From Candidatus Aminicenantota bacterium (GTDB lineage: Bacteria > Acidobacteriota > Aminicenantia > UBA2199): a stretch of DNA of 35,286 nucleotides. This document shows positions 7,484 through 15,590 of the stretch, piece by piece (the first letter of the stretch is position 1; every line of letters starts with the position of its first letter). Made by a program: the position numbers and the translations under genes. Where the stretch lies: NCBI GenBank assembly GCA_026393835.1, contig JAPKZK010000154.1:1-35286 (forward strand), read 5' to 3'. The notes beneath the pieces are model-generated. The model saw only the letters and a program-made list of their open reading frames with translations, ran no database searches and was not told the origin of the DNA.

Positions 7484-8408
7484 ATTCTTCCTTTTCCTTA
7501 TCGAAGAGGGCCGTCAGTTTCGCCCCATAGAGCATTATTCCCATGGACAATTCCATCCAGAAACCGAAGATAATTATGCCGATAATGGGGCTCTTGATTT
7601 TCCCGAAGATGGAGATTTTCAACAAGTACTGGGTATAGCCCCTTTTGGCCAGTTCCCACAAAATCGTACAGATAATCGCCGCGATAAAAGCGCCTTTGAT
7701 ATATACGATTTTCTCCGGTATCCATTTGTACAGCACAAAAAAAAACAGGAATGTCACCAGGAAAGGGACGACATACAGGATTAAGAAGTGATCCACGAAT
7801 TCGATAAATTCCCGGCTAATATGTTCCGCTACAAACTGGTTCTGGTAGAAAAGTGTGCTGGTGATGGAAATAAAACCCGTGGCCAGGAAGGTCGCCACCA
7901 ACAGCACGCCGATAATGAAAAGTAGACTGAACTCGCGCGCCCGTTTAGCCAGGAAATGTTTTTCCCAGCGTCTGGTTCTCAGATCGACATGGAACATGCT
8001 GTTGACGAATTGGACTACTTTCACAATCAACAGGAAGCCCAGCATAAAAGAGAAGAGGATGCCCAGCATGCCGACTTCTTTTAACCGGGAGGATATTTCA
8101 TTGGCCTTATTGATAATGTCCGGCGCGATGGCCGTAAAAAAATCATGGGAAAAGGGATAGATACCTTTTAACGTGATCTCCGGGTCGTCCAGGATTTTGG
8201 TAAACAGGAAGGTAAAGAAAGTTAATAGGAAGAGGGATGAGAATATGGAGTAATAAGCAAGGATACTGGATTTATCCAGGCCGTCTTCTTTGAAAAACAG
8301 CTTTAGAGCCCCCCATAGATTTTTAAATATCTTAAGTTCCCTTAAGCTCATGCCGTATTGTGTATCGGGACAAAAAAACGGGGAACCTGCGCGCAACCTT
8401 TTTCGCAT
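7461..8408 (-). CDS. YihY/BrkB-family membrane protein, 315 aa
   Basis: Integral inner-membrane protein of the YihY/virulence factor BrkB family (once misnamed ribonuclease BN). Its function is unsettled, though envelope transport roles have been proposed. Seen: about six membrane helices beginning at residue 46 (AYYSIFSSLFLLTFFTFLF), the family's long cytoplasmic loop, and a C-terminal segment with GFWMELSMGIMLYGAKL. The start is uncertain: ATG at 8408 has no ribosome site, and an internal ATG at 8351 (MSLRELKIF) gives a more typical N terminus but also lacks one. It follows atpE by 63 nt and overlaps lpxD by 23 nt, so it is in the same transcription unit. Confidence 0.82.
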   Translation of the reverse strand: MRKRLRAGSPFFCPDTQYGMSLRELKIFKNLWGALKLFFKEDGLDKSSILAYYSIFSSLFLLTFFTFLFTKILDDPEITLKGIYPFSHDFFTAIAPDIINKANEISSRLKEVGMLGILFSFMLGFLLIVKVVQFVNSMFHVDLRTRRWEKHFLAKRAREFSLLFIIGVLLVATFLATGFISITSTLFYQNQFVAEHISREFIEFVDHFLILYVVPFLVTFLFFFVLYKWIPEKIVYIKGAFIAAIICTILWELAKRGYTQYLLKISIFGKIKSPIIGIIIFGFWMELSMGIMLYGAKLTALFDKEKEEYDKLKRH

Positions 8409-8471
8409 CGCATCATTCCAGGGTTGTCCTGACGCCGAGCGCCAGTTCTCCTATTTTTTTGTCGTTTTTGT

Positions 8472-8864
8472 TTAGAATGTAAACTTAGTCCACTTAACGA
8501 AGAACAGGATCAGGTTGACCAGCAGCACATAGATGACCAGCGATTCGATCAAGGCCAGGCCGATGATGACGACGCCCCTGATGGAATCGGCGGCGGACGG
8601 GTTCCTCCCGATGTTCTCTACGGCGGTCCTTAAAGCTTTGGATTGGGCAAAGGCGCCGCTGATGGCGGCCGCCGTCAAACCGATGATGCCGAGATAAATG
8701 GCATAGATAAACAAAGTAGGCGTACTGGCCGGACCGGCCGGGGTCTCACTCCCCTTCGCCTGCGAAGCTGCATAGGCCGGGGTCTGGGCCTCTTGCGCCG
8801 GGAGGGTGGTGGATATTAAGGATAGAACCGTCATCACGAATATGATTAACATAAATTTTTTCAT
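8472..8864 (-). CDS. atpE: ATP synthase F0 subunit c, Na+-type signature
   Basis: Rotor-ring subunit of F-type ATP synthase in the inner membrane. Seen: an N-terminal signal-peptide-like segment (1-23) and a linker, then the two-helix hairpin with the polar loop GRNP at 86-89. The ion-binding Glu is E107. Measured against the sodium-binding c subunit of Ilyobacter tartaricus (Gln32, Glu65, Ser66, Tyr70), this protein has Q74, E107, S108 and Y112 at exactly the same spacing (33, 34 and 38 residues apart). The Na+ ligand set is therefore complete, and sodium coupling is a reasonable inference. The 130-residue length exceeds the usual 75-90 because of the cleavable-looking N terminus. It lies 39 nt after atpB; ribosome site AGGAG. 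Confidence 0.95.
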   Translation of the reverse strand: MKKFMLIIFVMTVLSLISTTLPAQEAQTPAYAASQAKGSETPAGPASTPTLFIYAIYLGIIGLTAAAISGAFAQSKALRTAVENIGRNPSAADSIRGVVIIGLALIESLVIYVLLVNLILFFVKWTKFTF

Positions 8865-8903
8865 TCTATTTTTTCTCCTATACTTTTATTTTCAAATTTA
8901 TTA

Positions 8904-9629
8904 TTAGTGTTCCTCGGCCACGGCGCCGGCCAGGTATATGGTCGACAGCATGACGAAGATAAATGCCTGCAGTAATGAGGTAAAAATAGCCAGCGCCATT
9001 ACCGGGAGGGGTACGATAAAGGACAACAGGTAGGTGGAAATAATGACAATAACCATGTCTTCGCCGAAGATATTCCCGAAAAGCCTCATGGACAGCGATA
9101 AGAGACGCGATATGTGGGAGACGATCTCGATGGGCAAAAAGAGCCAAGACAACCCCCAGTTCGGTCCTGTAAAGGTTTTGAAATAACCCCAGGGGCCGTG
9201 TCTTTTGACGCCCTGGGAATGGTAGTAAATAAAAATAAAAACGGCGCACCCCGCGGTTACATTAAGGTTGGCGGTGGGCGACCCCATCTCCGGCAGTAAA
9301 CCGATCAAATTGGAAACGGCGATAAATGTGCCCAGGGTTCCCAGGGCAGGGATGAATTTGCGACCCTCATGGCCGATCATATCATCCACCAGGCCCTGGA
9401 AAAATTTATAAAACATCTCCAGGGCGTTTTGCATCTTCCCGGGAAACAGGTCGAGATTTTTAACGGCGAGCTTAAAAAAAACAATAATAATCGCTGTTAC
9501 CAGCAGGGCCATCACGATGTGGGAAGGGATGATATCCTTATGCGGATCGAAACCGATTCCCACCAGTGAGAACAGCCACTTTAGCAGTTTATTTACAAGG
9601 CCGACGATGATTAGTCTGTGTTCTTGCAT
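8904..9629 (-). CDS. atpB: ATP synthase F0 subunit a
   Basis: Stator subunit that forms the ion half-channels beside the c ring. Seen: five to six membrane helices, the NLIGLLPE segment at 107-114 that marks the family, and the essential Arg at 182 in the SMRLFGN motif of the penultimate helix region, with a polar C-terminal helix (SLLQAFIFVMLSTIYL). The length of 241 is normal. It overlaps atpI by 19 nt and precedes atpE by 39 nt. Together with atpE it makes the ion channel; no atpF or F1 genes are nearby, so the complex is encoded by at least two loci. Confidence 0.96.
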   Translation of the reverse strand: MQEHRLIIVGLVNKLLKWLFSLVGIGFDPHKDIIPSHIVMALLVTAIIIVFFKLAVKNLDLFPGKMQNALEMFYKFFQGLVDDMIGHEGRKFIPALGTLGTFIAVSNLIGLLPEMGSPTANLNVTAGCAVFIFIYYHSQGVKRHGPWGYFKTFTGPNWGLSWLFLPIEIVSHISRLLSLSMRLFGNIFGEDMVIVIISTYLLSFIVPLPVMALAIFTSLLQAFIFVMLSTIYLAGAVAEEH

Positions 9630-9988
9630 TTGAAGACGCTCCTACATACCAGGTACAGTGCGTGCGCCATAATGGCGGCAACCATTGACAAAAGTCCCAC
9701 TATATACAATATTACAGCGGTTTTCGAAACCCGGGAGGCCAGGAAAAATCCCCCGGCGATAGCTGCCATCTTGAGAAAAGCCGCTGTAAAAAACAAGAAC
9801 TGGCCTTTTCCCTTTTTCAAGCATCTATCGACCGTCCGGATCAGTACAACAAATCCCGCGACGCCGATGCCGAATCCCAGGGAAAACATTATACTATAAT
9901 TCAGGCTTTTTGAAAAGGTGTAAATTAAAATTTCCACTGCGGCCAGGTAGAGTATTGAAATTTTAATGAGACGCTTTACATTCAACAT
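9611..9988 (-). CDS. atpI: ATP synthase subunit I-like protein, 125 aa
   Basis: A small membrane protein with four hydrophobic helices and a basic loop (DRCLKKGKGQ) in the middle. This pattern and its position just before atpB match the AtpI family (ATP synthase I), a factor implicated in c-ring assembly. Sequence identity is low as usual for this family, so the call leans on the context. It overlaps atpB by 19 nt and follows atpZ by 24 nt. No clear ribosome site precedes the ATG. Confidence 0.7.
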   Translation of the reverse strand: MLNVKRLIKISILYLAAVEILIYTFSKSLNYSIMFSLGFGIGVAGFVVLIRTVDRCLKKGKGQFLFFTAAFLKMAAIAGGFFLASRVSKTAVILYIVGLLSMVAAIMAHALYLVCRSVFKCKNTD

Positions 9989-10012
9989 TTAATTTTCATC
10001 ATTCATCGTTCA

Positions 10013-10240
10013 TCATTCATCATTCTTCTTTTTATTTGGCCCGGTCACCCTGATCAGGTTTACAAATCCGCCGGCAATGCCGTACAGCGTAAAAATGATT
10101 ATAAGATAAGGGGAGGTATGAAACCAGCGATCCAGGAAGTAGCCGATGGCCAAACCCACGGCAATGGAGACGGGAAACATCAGTCCTACGGTCGAATAGG
10201 CCGCCAGTTTCCTTTTTTGTTCCACCGGGCTATCGTTCAT
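10013..10240 (-). CDS. atpZ: AtpZ-type F0F1 accessory protein, 75 aa
   Basis: Short two-helix membrane protein. Seen: AAYSTVGLMFPVSIAVGLAI, followed by GYFLDRWFHTSPYLIIIFTL and a GxxxG-rich second helix (YGIAGGFVNLIR), then a basic tail. The GYFLDRWF segment is the hallmark of the AtpZ/putative F0F1-ATPase subunit family. Family knowledge: AtpZ is encoded just upstream of AtpI and atpB and is reported to work with AtpI in divalent cation handling or assembly. Position here agrees exactly. The end of the gene lies in a short run of ATGAT-type direct repeats (9996-10025). Confidence 0.82.
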   Translation of the reverse strand: MNDSPVEQKRKLAAYSTVGLMFPVSIAVGLAIGYFLDRWFHTSPYLIIIFTLYGIAGGFVNLIRVTGPNKKKNDE

Positions 10241-10295
10241 AACCGTGCGTCATTGGACAGATGACGGACCGGCGAACGGGCGCCGGGCGCCGGGT

Positions 10296-10646
10296 TTAAA
10301 AATCATCATCTTCGTCGTCATCCTTGATTTTATAGCCGGTATAGTCGTCATCCTCTTCGGCGAAGTTGGATTCATCGCTGTAATAGTCTTCGGCATCGAA
10401 TTCATTATCCCCGAATTCAGTCCTGCGCTGGGCAATATATTTACGCATCTCTTCTTCATCCTCAAAGCGCCTGATATAATTACCCTCCAACTCGCTGTAG
10501 TACAGTTCTAAAAAATCTTCTTCAACAGAACAAAACACTGCCATCTGTTCGTTGGTGTCCAGGTCACCAAAAACTTCCTCGATATGGGTCGCGGCATGCT
10601 TTAACGCATCCAGCGCCTTCCATGAGATAACTTCCATTTGTTCCAT
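10296..10646 (-). CDS. Acidic protein of unknown function, 116 aa
   Basis: I do not recognise the family. The first 75 residues look folded and helical (ISWKALDALKHAATHIEEV, then ELYYSELEGNYIRRF). The last 40 residues are extremely acidic and end in an Asp/Glu run, a tail seen in nucleic-acid mimics, chaperones and disordered regulators. It is the first gene of the unit that continues into atpZ, atpI, atpB and atpE (55-nt gap to atpZ). It has a strong promoter and a perfect AAGGAG site 7 nt before ATG 10646. The context suggests it is expressed with the ATP synthase ion channel; a functional link is not shown. Confidence 0.7.
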   Translation of the reverse strand: MEQMEVISWKALDALKHAATHIEEVFGDLDTNEQMAVFCSVEEDFLELYYSELEGNYIRRFEDEEEMRKYIAQRRTEFGDNEFDAEDYYSDESNFAEEDDDYTGYKIKDDDEDDDF

Positions 10647-10692
10647 TCATTTGCTCCTTACTTTTGAATTAACATTTCTTTTTAATGTAATA

Positions 10693-10720
10693 TTTATAAG
10701 ACATTTATCGTATTTGTCAA
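10693..10720 (-). promoter_or_regulatory. Strong sigma70 promoter of the acidic-protein/atp operon
   Basis: Minus-strand TTGACA (consensus -35), a 16-bp spacer and TATAAA. The -35 box overlaps the stop codon of the UvrA gene, so the atp unit can be transcribed independently of it. The predicted leader is about 40 nt. Confidence 0.7.
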
Positions 10721-13440
10721 GCCTTTTTTTTATTTTTTTTCAAATAAATCCCGGTTACGCTGCCGGCGGCCGTTTCAATGGCGGCGGTACTGCCCTGGAA
10801 AACCAATTGCCCTCCTTGTTCCCCGCCCCCGGGCCCCAGTTCGATGATCCAATCGGCGAATGATATTAAGCCCAGGTTATGTTCCGCGGCCACCACGGTG
10901 TTTTTAGCGTCTATGATCCTACGGATCAATTCCTTTACCGTCTCGATGTCGTAATCGTGCAGTCCAAATGAGGGTTCATCCACCAGGAAGAGTGCGCCGG
11001 TCTTATCCAGGTTCAGGTGTTTGATGAGTTTGAGCCGCTGCAATTCACCCAGGGATAGCGTCTTTAATTGTTGTCCCAGTTTGATATATCCGAGCCCGCC
11101 TTCTTTTATATTGGCAAGGATATTTTGCTCCCTGGCCGGGAGATCGCCGGCCGCCGCTTCGCTAAACTCGGCCGCGCTTAAATCCAGCATGTCACGAATA
11201 TTCCTGTCCCTGTACCGGATTTTTAATACTTCGGGTTTAAATCCTTTGCCGGAGCAGGTATCACATACGACCCGGACAGGGGGCAAAAACTGCATTTCCA
11301 CTTCCACGTAACCTTTTCCTTTGCACTCTTCGCACCGGCCCAGGGGGGAGTTAAAGGAAAAATGCCCGGGCGTATAATGATTGACCCGGCTTTCTTTTAA
11401 CCGGGCGAACAATTCCCTCAGGGCGGGGTAAACTTCGAAGAAACCTGCGGTAATGGTGTTGGAACGTAGGCCGCCGACGCCGGGATCGATAAACACGACG
11501 TCTTTTACACCGGCGTTATTTTTTCGATAGATTTCATCGTATAACAGCGTGGTTTTCCCTGCGCCGCTGACCCCGGCAATCACGGTAAAGGCATTGGCCG
11601 GGATTTTGAAATCGAAATTTTTTAGATTATGGGTATCGGCATTTTTAAATGAGTACCATTTTTTAAAAGTCTTTTCCTCTTTTGCCCCCCGCGCCTCACG
11701 CACCGGGGACCGGAAGTATTCCTGGGTCAGGGTCGGATTTTCTTTTTGGGGATTGAAAAAATCTTCTTTGCCGCCGGCGAACACCACTTGCCCGCCCTTT
11801 TCCCCGGACAGGGGACCCAATTCTATAATATGATCGGCCTGCGCGATGATGTCCCGGTTATGTTCCACCAGCAGGACGGTATTGCCGTTGTTTTTGAGGT
11901 TGAACAAAAATCGGCTGAGTTTTTCATAGTCATGGGGGTGGAGGTCGGAAGAGGGTTGATCGATGATGAGCAGGGAATCGGACAGGGTGGAACCGAGTAT
12001 AAAGGCGAGGTTGATGCGCTGATATTCGCCCCGGGACAGGGTGAAGGTGGGACGGTCCAGGCCGATGTAAGATAGGCCGCTTTCCACCAGGTAGTTCAAC
12101 CGGGATTCGATGTCCTGGAAAACCTCCGGGGATATTTTGTGTGTATATTGAGTGTAATCCAGGCGGCTCATGAAAGCGGCGGCTTCGGCAATGGTAAAGG
12201 AGAGGAAAGCGGTTATGCTTTTGTCCTGTATTTTAAAGGAACGGGCAAGGTCGTTCAAGCGGCTGCCGCGGCATTGGGGACATGTTTTATAGGTGGTATA
12301 GCGGCTGATAAAAACCCGCGCCTGGACTTTGTAGCTTTTGGTTTTCAGCCAGTCGAAAAATCCTTTGATGCTGACGAAGCTGTCGTCGCCGTCACCTTCC
12401 AGCAGGAAGGCGATTTCCTCTTCGCTTAAGAGTTTTAATGGTTTTTGGAGATCGATGCCTTTTTGCTGGCCTTTCCGAAGGATTGCTTCCCCATAGCCGC
12501 GGGTGGCCGGGGAGTTAAAGGGCCGCAGCGCGCCCTGGGACAGGGATAGGGAAGGATTGAAGACGGCGTCGCGGTCCAACACCTGGAGGTCTCCGAATCC
12601 TTTGCATTCGGGGCAAGCGCCTTTGGGGCTGTTAAAGGAAAAGAGGTGTTCGTCCGGCGCGGGGTAATGGGCGTCGCACCGCTGGCAGTACAGGTCGGAG
12701 GGGAATTTTTTTTTCTTGTTCTCATAAAAAATAGCGGCCGTACCGCCGCCAAAGGCAATGGATTTATCCAGGGCTTCGAACAGGCGGCTTTTGTTTTCAT
12801 TTTTTATGTCGATGGTATCGATGAGTACATCGATGGGTTTGTCTTTGACGGTATGGTCGATTTTTATTTTTTCGCCCCCTTCGATGTGGAAGTAATAGCC
12901 GCGGTTGATGAGGAAGCTGACATCGCCGCTATATTGGAAGCAGACCTGGATTTTCCCCGGGTAATTTGGCAGGAGCTCGGCAACGATTTCGTCGATGGAG
13001 TAGTTTTTGATTTTTTCGCCGCAGCCGGGGCAGTAGAAATCGGCGATTTTGGCGTAGAGGATTCTCAGGTAATCGTAGATATCCAGGGAGGTGGCCACGA
13101 TGGAGCGCGGGTTTTTGGCGGGTTTTTTGTGCCGGAAAGCAATGGCCGGGGGTAAGCCGTCGATGCTTTCCACGGCGGGCTTTTCGATTTTATCCAGGAA
13201 CTGGCGGATGTAGGGGGAGATGGATTCGATGTAGCGGAGATACCCTTCGGCGTAGATGGTATGGAAGGCCAGGGAGGTTTTGCCGGCGCCGCTGACGCCA
13301 ACGATGGCGGTTATTTTGCCCCTGGGGATGTTGACGGAGATGTTTTGCAGGTTATTGGTCCTGGCGCCTGTTACGGTGATGTATTTTTCTTCTGTCTTCA
13401 CGTTTTTACCCGGTTGATATATGTTGAAAAAATGAGCCAC
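10717..13440 (-). CDS. UvrA-like excinuclease paralogue, up to 907 aa
   Basis: Double ABC-ATPase of the UvrA family, which scans DNA for lesions. Seen: P-loop 1 at 48-56 (GVSGAGKTS), signature 1 LSRGE at 468-472, Walker B 1 LLIIDQP at 490-496; P-loop 2 at 623-631, signature 2 LSLGE at 795-799, Walker B 2 LFLVDEP at 817-823. Zinc pairs lie at 137/140, 252/255, 276/279, 387/390, 703/706 and 726/729. A UvrB-binding-like region is kept between the first pairs. Departures from true UvrA: the catalytic Glu of the first site is Gln495, both signatures lack the usual second Gly (LSGGE), and the second Q-loop reads IDPGVGG. It is therefore a divergent paralogue (repair, resistance or regulation). The start is uncertain: GTG 13440 lies at the edge of a repeat, and GTG 13401 (VKTEEKYITV) gives the more typical UvrA N terminus. 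Confidence 0.9.
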   Translation of the reverse strand: MAHFFNIYQPGKNVKTEEKYITVTGARTNNLQNISVNIPRGKITAIVGVSGAGKTSLAFHTIYAEGYLRYIESISPYIRQFLDKIEKPAVESIDGLPPAIAFRHKKPAKNPRSIVATSLDIYDYLRILYAKIADFYCPGCGEKIKNYSIDEIVAELLPNYPGKIQVCFQYSGDVSFLINRGYYFHIEGGEKIKIDHTVKDKPIDVLIDTIDIKNENKSRLFEALDKSIAFGGGTAAIFYENKKKKFPSDLYCQRCDAHYPAPDEHLFSFNSPKGACPECKGFGDLQVLDRDAVFNPSLSLSQGALRPFNSPATRGYGEAILRKGQQKGIDLQKPLKLLSEEEIAFLLEGDGDDSFVSIKGFFDWLKTKSYKVQARVFISRYTTYKTCPQCRGSRLNDLARSFKIQDKSITAFLSFTIAEAAAFMSRLDYTQYTHKISPEVFQDIESRLNYLVESGLSYIGLDRPTFTLSRGEYQRINLAFILGSTLSDSLLIIDQPSSDLHPHDYEKLSRFLFNLKNNGNTVLLVEHNRDIIAQADHIIELGPLSGEKGGQVVFAGGKEDFFNPQKENPTLTQEYFRSPVREARGAKEEKTFKKWYSFKNADTHNLKNFDFKIPANAFTVIAGVSGAGKTTLLYDEIYRKNNAGVKDVVFIDPGVGGLRSNTITAGFFEVYPALRELFARLKESRVNHYTPGHFSFNSPLGRCEECKGKGYVEVEMQFLPPVRVVCDTCSGKGFKPEVLKIRYRDRNIRDMLDLSAAEFSEAAAGDLPAREQNILANIKEGGLGYIKLGQQLKTLSLGELQRLKLIKHLNLDKTGALFLVDEPSFGLHDYDIETVKELIRRIIDAKNTVVAAEHNLGLISFADWIIELGPGGGEQGGQLVFQGSTAAIETAAGSVTGIYLKKNKKKA

Positions 13441-13572
13441 GGACGAACACGGACAAACACGGACTTGAAACCTTTTCTTTTGTTTTCATCTTTTTAGTCT
13501 GTGCCCGTCCGTGTCAGTCCGTGGCCTGTTTTTAATTCGTGTTAATTCGTGTAGTTCGTGGGCCGGTTTCAT
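13436..13572. repeat. Intergenic inverted repeat built of CACGGAC units
   Basis: The left arm (13436-13464) has three CACGGAC units, and the right arm (13501-13525) has their complement GTCCGTG. The outer 19 bp of the arms match at 17 positions. Two tandem TTAATTCGTG copies follow (13532-13551). A short piece of the same motif (AGTCCGTGGCA) recurs near 22210. The layout is that of a dispersed intergenic repeat that can fold into a hairpin. Confidence 0.65.
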
Positions 13573-13576
13573 GATC

Positions 13577-14011
13577 TCAGGGTGACGGCGGTTCGTCATG
13601 GGGGATCGCCGCCGGGATTGTTTTATTGTTTTTGTATTTATAGAAATTTAACAATACCTCATGCCGCAGCACCGGGTCTTGCGCCATGGCGTCCAATAGC
13701 TCCCGGGCATCGGCTAACTCATTTTCCAGGCCCCCGGGTTTCTTTTCCGGCGCAGGCAGGGGCTGCTTGTCTTTATTGTGTTTGGGTAGGCCGCCGAATA
13801 AAAACCAATCGATGGAGATATCGAAATCGTTGTGCAGCCGGTAGAATGTATCTACTTTGGGCAGGGATACGCCGCACTCATTCTTGTAATAATTGCTTCG
13901 GCTGAGTCCTAACTTCTCGGCCATCTCCCGGCGAGTATATCGGTGTTCGTCCCGGATGCTTTTTAACCGTCTTCCTAAATCCGCTAAAAAGCTTCTTGTT
14001 CGTATGGACAT
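13577..14011 (-). CDS. XRE-family transcriptional regulator, 144 aa
   Basis: DNA-binding repressor/activator type. Seen: an N-terminal helix-turn-helix at about residues 10-66 (LGRRLKSIRDEHRYTRREMA, then LGLSRSNYYKNECGVSLP), followed by FDISIDWFLFG, the usual end of XRE/Cro-type domains. The rest (70-144) is Pro-rich and then helical, with no recognised sensor fold. Ribosome site AAGGAG precedes ATG 14011. It reads away from the 21-bp minisatellite and toward the CACGGAC repeat. Its target is unknown; the adjacent repeat array could serve as a multi-site operator but nothing shows it. Confidence 0.88.
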   Translation of the reverse strand: MSIRTRSFLADLGRRLKSIRDEHRYTRREMAEKLGLSRSNYYKNECGVSLPKVDTFYRLHNDFDISIDWFLFGGLPKHNKDKQPLPAPEKKPGGLENELADARELLDAMAQDPVLRHEVLLNFYKYKNNKTIPAAIPHDEPPSP

Positions 14012-14126
14012 GTTTTCAACTCCTTTTCATTTATTTTATATATTTCGATCCGCACTGATTATGTTTCGACACGGGCATAAAATGTTTCGTTTTGTTCCGC
14101 TTTCTTCCTTATACTTGGGAAAATCG

Positions 14127-14399
14127 CTTCTTTGGGAGCGTATTGTGTTTCTTAGGGAGCGCGATACGTTTTTTAGGAAGCACATTGCATTTCTTAGGGA
14201 GGTTATTACATTTCTTAGGGAGCGCGTTACGTTTCTCAGGGAATGTAAAACATTTCTTAGGGAGCGCGCTGCGTTTCTTAGGAAATGCAAAGCGTTTCTT
14301 AGGGGGTAAGTTGCGTTTCTTAGGGAGCGCGATGCATTTCTTAGGAAGCAAAAAGCGTTTCTTAGGAAATAAAATGTGTTTTGGAGGAAGTAAAATGTG
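14127..14399. repeat. 21-bp minisatellite, 13 imperfect units
   Basis: Thirteen head-to-tail units of exactly 21 bp with the core TTTCTTAGGGAGCGCG. The period is seven codons, so four of the six frames stay open and give heptad peptides (FLGSAxR and FLRERxA on plus, LRNAxxS and LPKKRxA on minus). No frame has a ribosome site, so I treat the array as noncoding. Units differ mostly in their last eight bases. The rest of the 14012-14453 gap shows nothing else. Confidence 0.9.
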
Positions 14400-14453
14400 T
14401 TTCGCCGCAGGGGATTTTTGGAATCGCGGATGGGCATCTTTCGTTTAATTTTA

Positions 14454-15227
14454 TCAATGGATTTCATTGTCGGTAAGGGATATCGTGGATTCTCCCGGTA
14501 TTCGAATCCCCGTATCCGTTTCGTTTTTATGGGTGGGTCTTGCATCGACGGGTTTTTGCCTGACATATCCTTTGGAAAGAACGGGAATTCCCAATATTTC
14601 AAGCATTTGCGGATGTTCTTTTAAAGCCATCTTGCAAATTTGGATAAATTCCTTCATCCATAGATCGAATTCCGCCATGAAGGCGTCCCTGGTTTCCAAT
14701 GCGGCCTGTGATAAGCCCCTGGCTTCCTGGTGGAGGTTGTGGGCTTGTTCGACTTCTTTGATTTTATTATAGGAGGCCGTTAGTTTATCGGGGGTAAGGC
14801 CATTGACTTTTAAGTTGCCGACCATTTCCGCGTCGTCCAGGAGGTTGGAATAAAAGGTATCCGCCTGTCGCAGCCAGCCGTTAATATCTCTTTGCCTGGG
14901 TTCGTGCAGCATCAGCCGTTCCAGTCGTTCCGGGCGCCGGCGGTATTTTATTTTCATCAACCTGACATGCGACATATAAATGGGGTGTACCCGGGCCAAT
15001 AACCTTTTCAGGGCGGCCCCGGCTTCCAGTTGTTTGCCGAACAATTCCGTTTTCTGTTTATCGGCGTCCATGAGTCTATCGAGTATGGCCATGCCCTCGT
15101 CTATTCGCTCATAAGTCATGTTGTATTCGGCGATCAGCGGGTAAACGAGGTCGTTTTTTCGGGCGGTCATCAGCGCATGCCTCGAACTGAAAAAATAATC
15201 GGCTAAACTACTCATCGGGTGCGCCAT
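14454..15227 (-). CDS. All-helical protein of unknown function, 257 aa
   Basis: I do not recognise a named family with confidence. The protein is predicted to be almost wholly alpha-helical with four to six long amphipathic helices. There is no signal peptide or membrane segment. A disordered, polar tail starts at about residue 220. Features that may define the family: YPLIAEYNMTYERIDEGMAI near residue 30, a WLRQADTFYSNLL segment near 117, and MLEILGIP near 210. ATG 15227 is chosen over the upstream TTG 15233 because AAAGGA lies 7 nt before it. The gene ends immediately beside the minisatellite. Possibly structural or regulatory; no catalytic motif is visible. Confidence 0.7.
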   Translation of the reverse strand: MAHPMSSLADYFFSSRHALMTARKNDLVYPLIAEYNMTYERIDEGMAILDRLMDADKQKTELFGKQLEAGAALKRLLARVHPIYMSHVRLMKIKYRRRPERLERLMLHEPRQRDINGWLRQADTFYSNLLDDAEMVGNLKVNGLTPDKLTASYNKIKEVEQAHNLHQEARGLSQAALETRDAFMAEFDLWMKEFIQICKMALKEHPQMLEILGIPVLSKGYVRQKPVDARPTHKNETDTGIRIPGESTISLTDNEIH

Positions 15228-15513
15228 AATCAATTCCTTTTAATGCCCCTGCCCGGCATTTTCGTTCTTGTTTTCCATTTAACCTTCTTACCATAAATTT
15301 TGTTTTTTTTCAACTGGTTTAAAAATCCTGAATTCACCGCCTACTATTCCACAACTTTTTTCCAGCCCCACTTTCACCAATTGTTTGCATTTTTTTAGTT
15401 TATAATTAAGGGTATCGGGTTGGCTGTCCAGGTTTTCCCCTTTTGGCGATGAATTCAGGGTTAATGGTTAATGGTTAATGGGGAATGGGGAATGAAAAAA
15501 GGGGGAAAAGGAG

Positions 15514-15585
15514 AAGCCCGGGGGGGCCTTTGTGGTGTTGGGACCATGTCCCATTGCGCAACAGCGCATTGCCCACCCCGGGCTT
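15514..15585 (+). ncRNA. Branched GC-rich hairpin, terminator-like or small RNA
   Basis: A 14-bp outer stem with one bulged A (arms AAGCCCGGGGGGGC and GCCCACCCCGGGCTT) encloses two short hairpins, GGGAC-CAT-GTCCC and TGCGC-AACA-GCGCA, forming a multibranch fold. The sequence TTTCTTTT follows directly. It could be an intrinsic terminator, but the internal branches are unusual for one and suggest a structured RNA. Confidence 0.4.
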
Positions 15586-15590
15586 TCTTT

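Noticed and set aside
14036..14602. 188-residue minus-strand frame with LRNAxxS heptads
   Set aside because: It is a by-product of the 21-bp period, which keeps four frames open; no ribosome site, and its first part overlaps the helical-protein gene in another frame.
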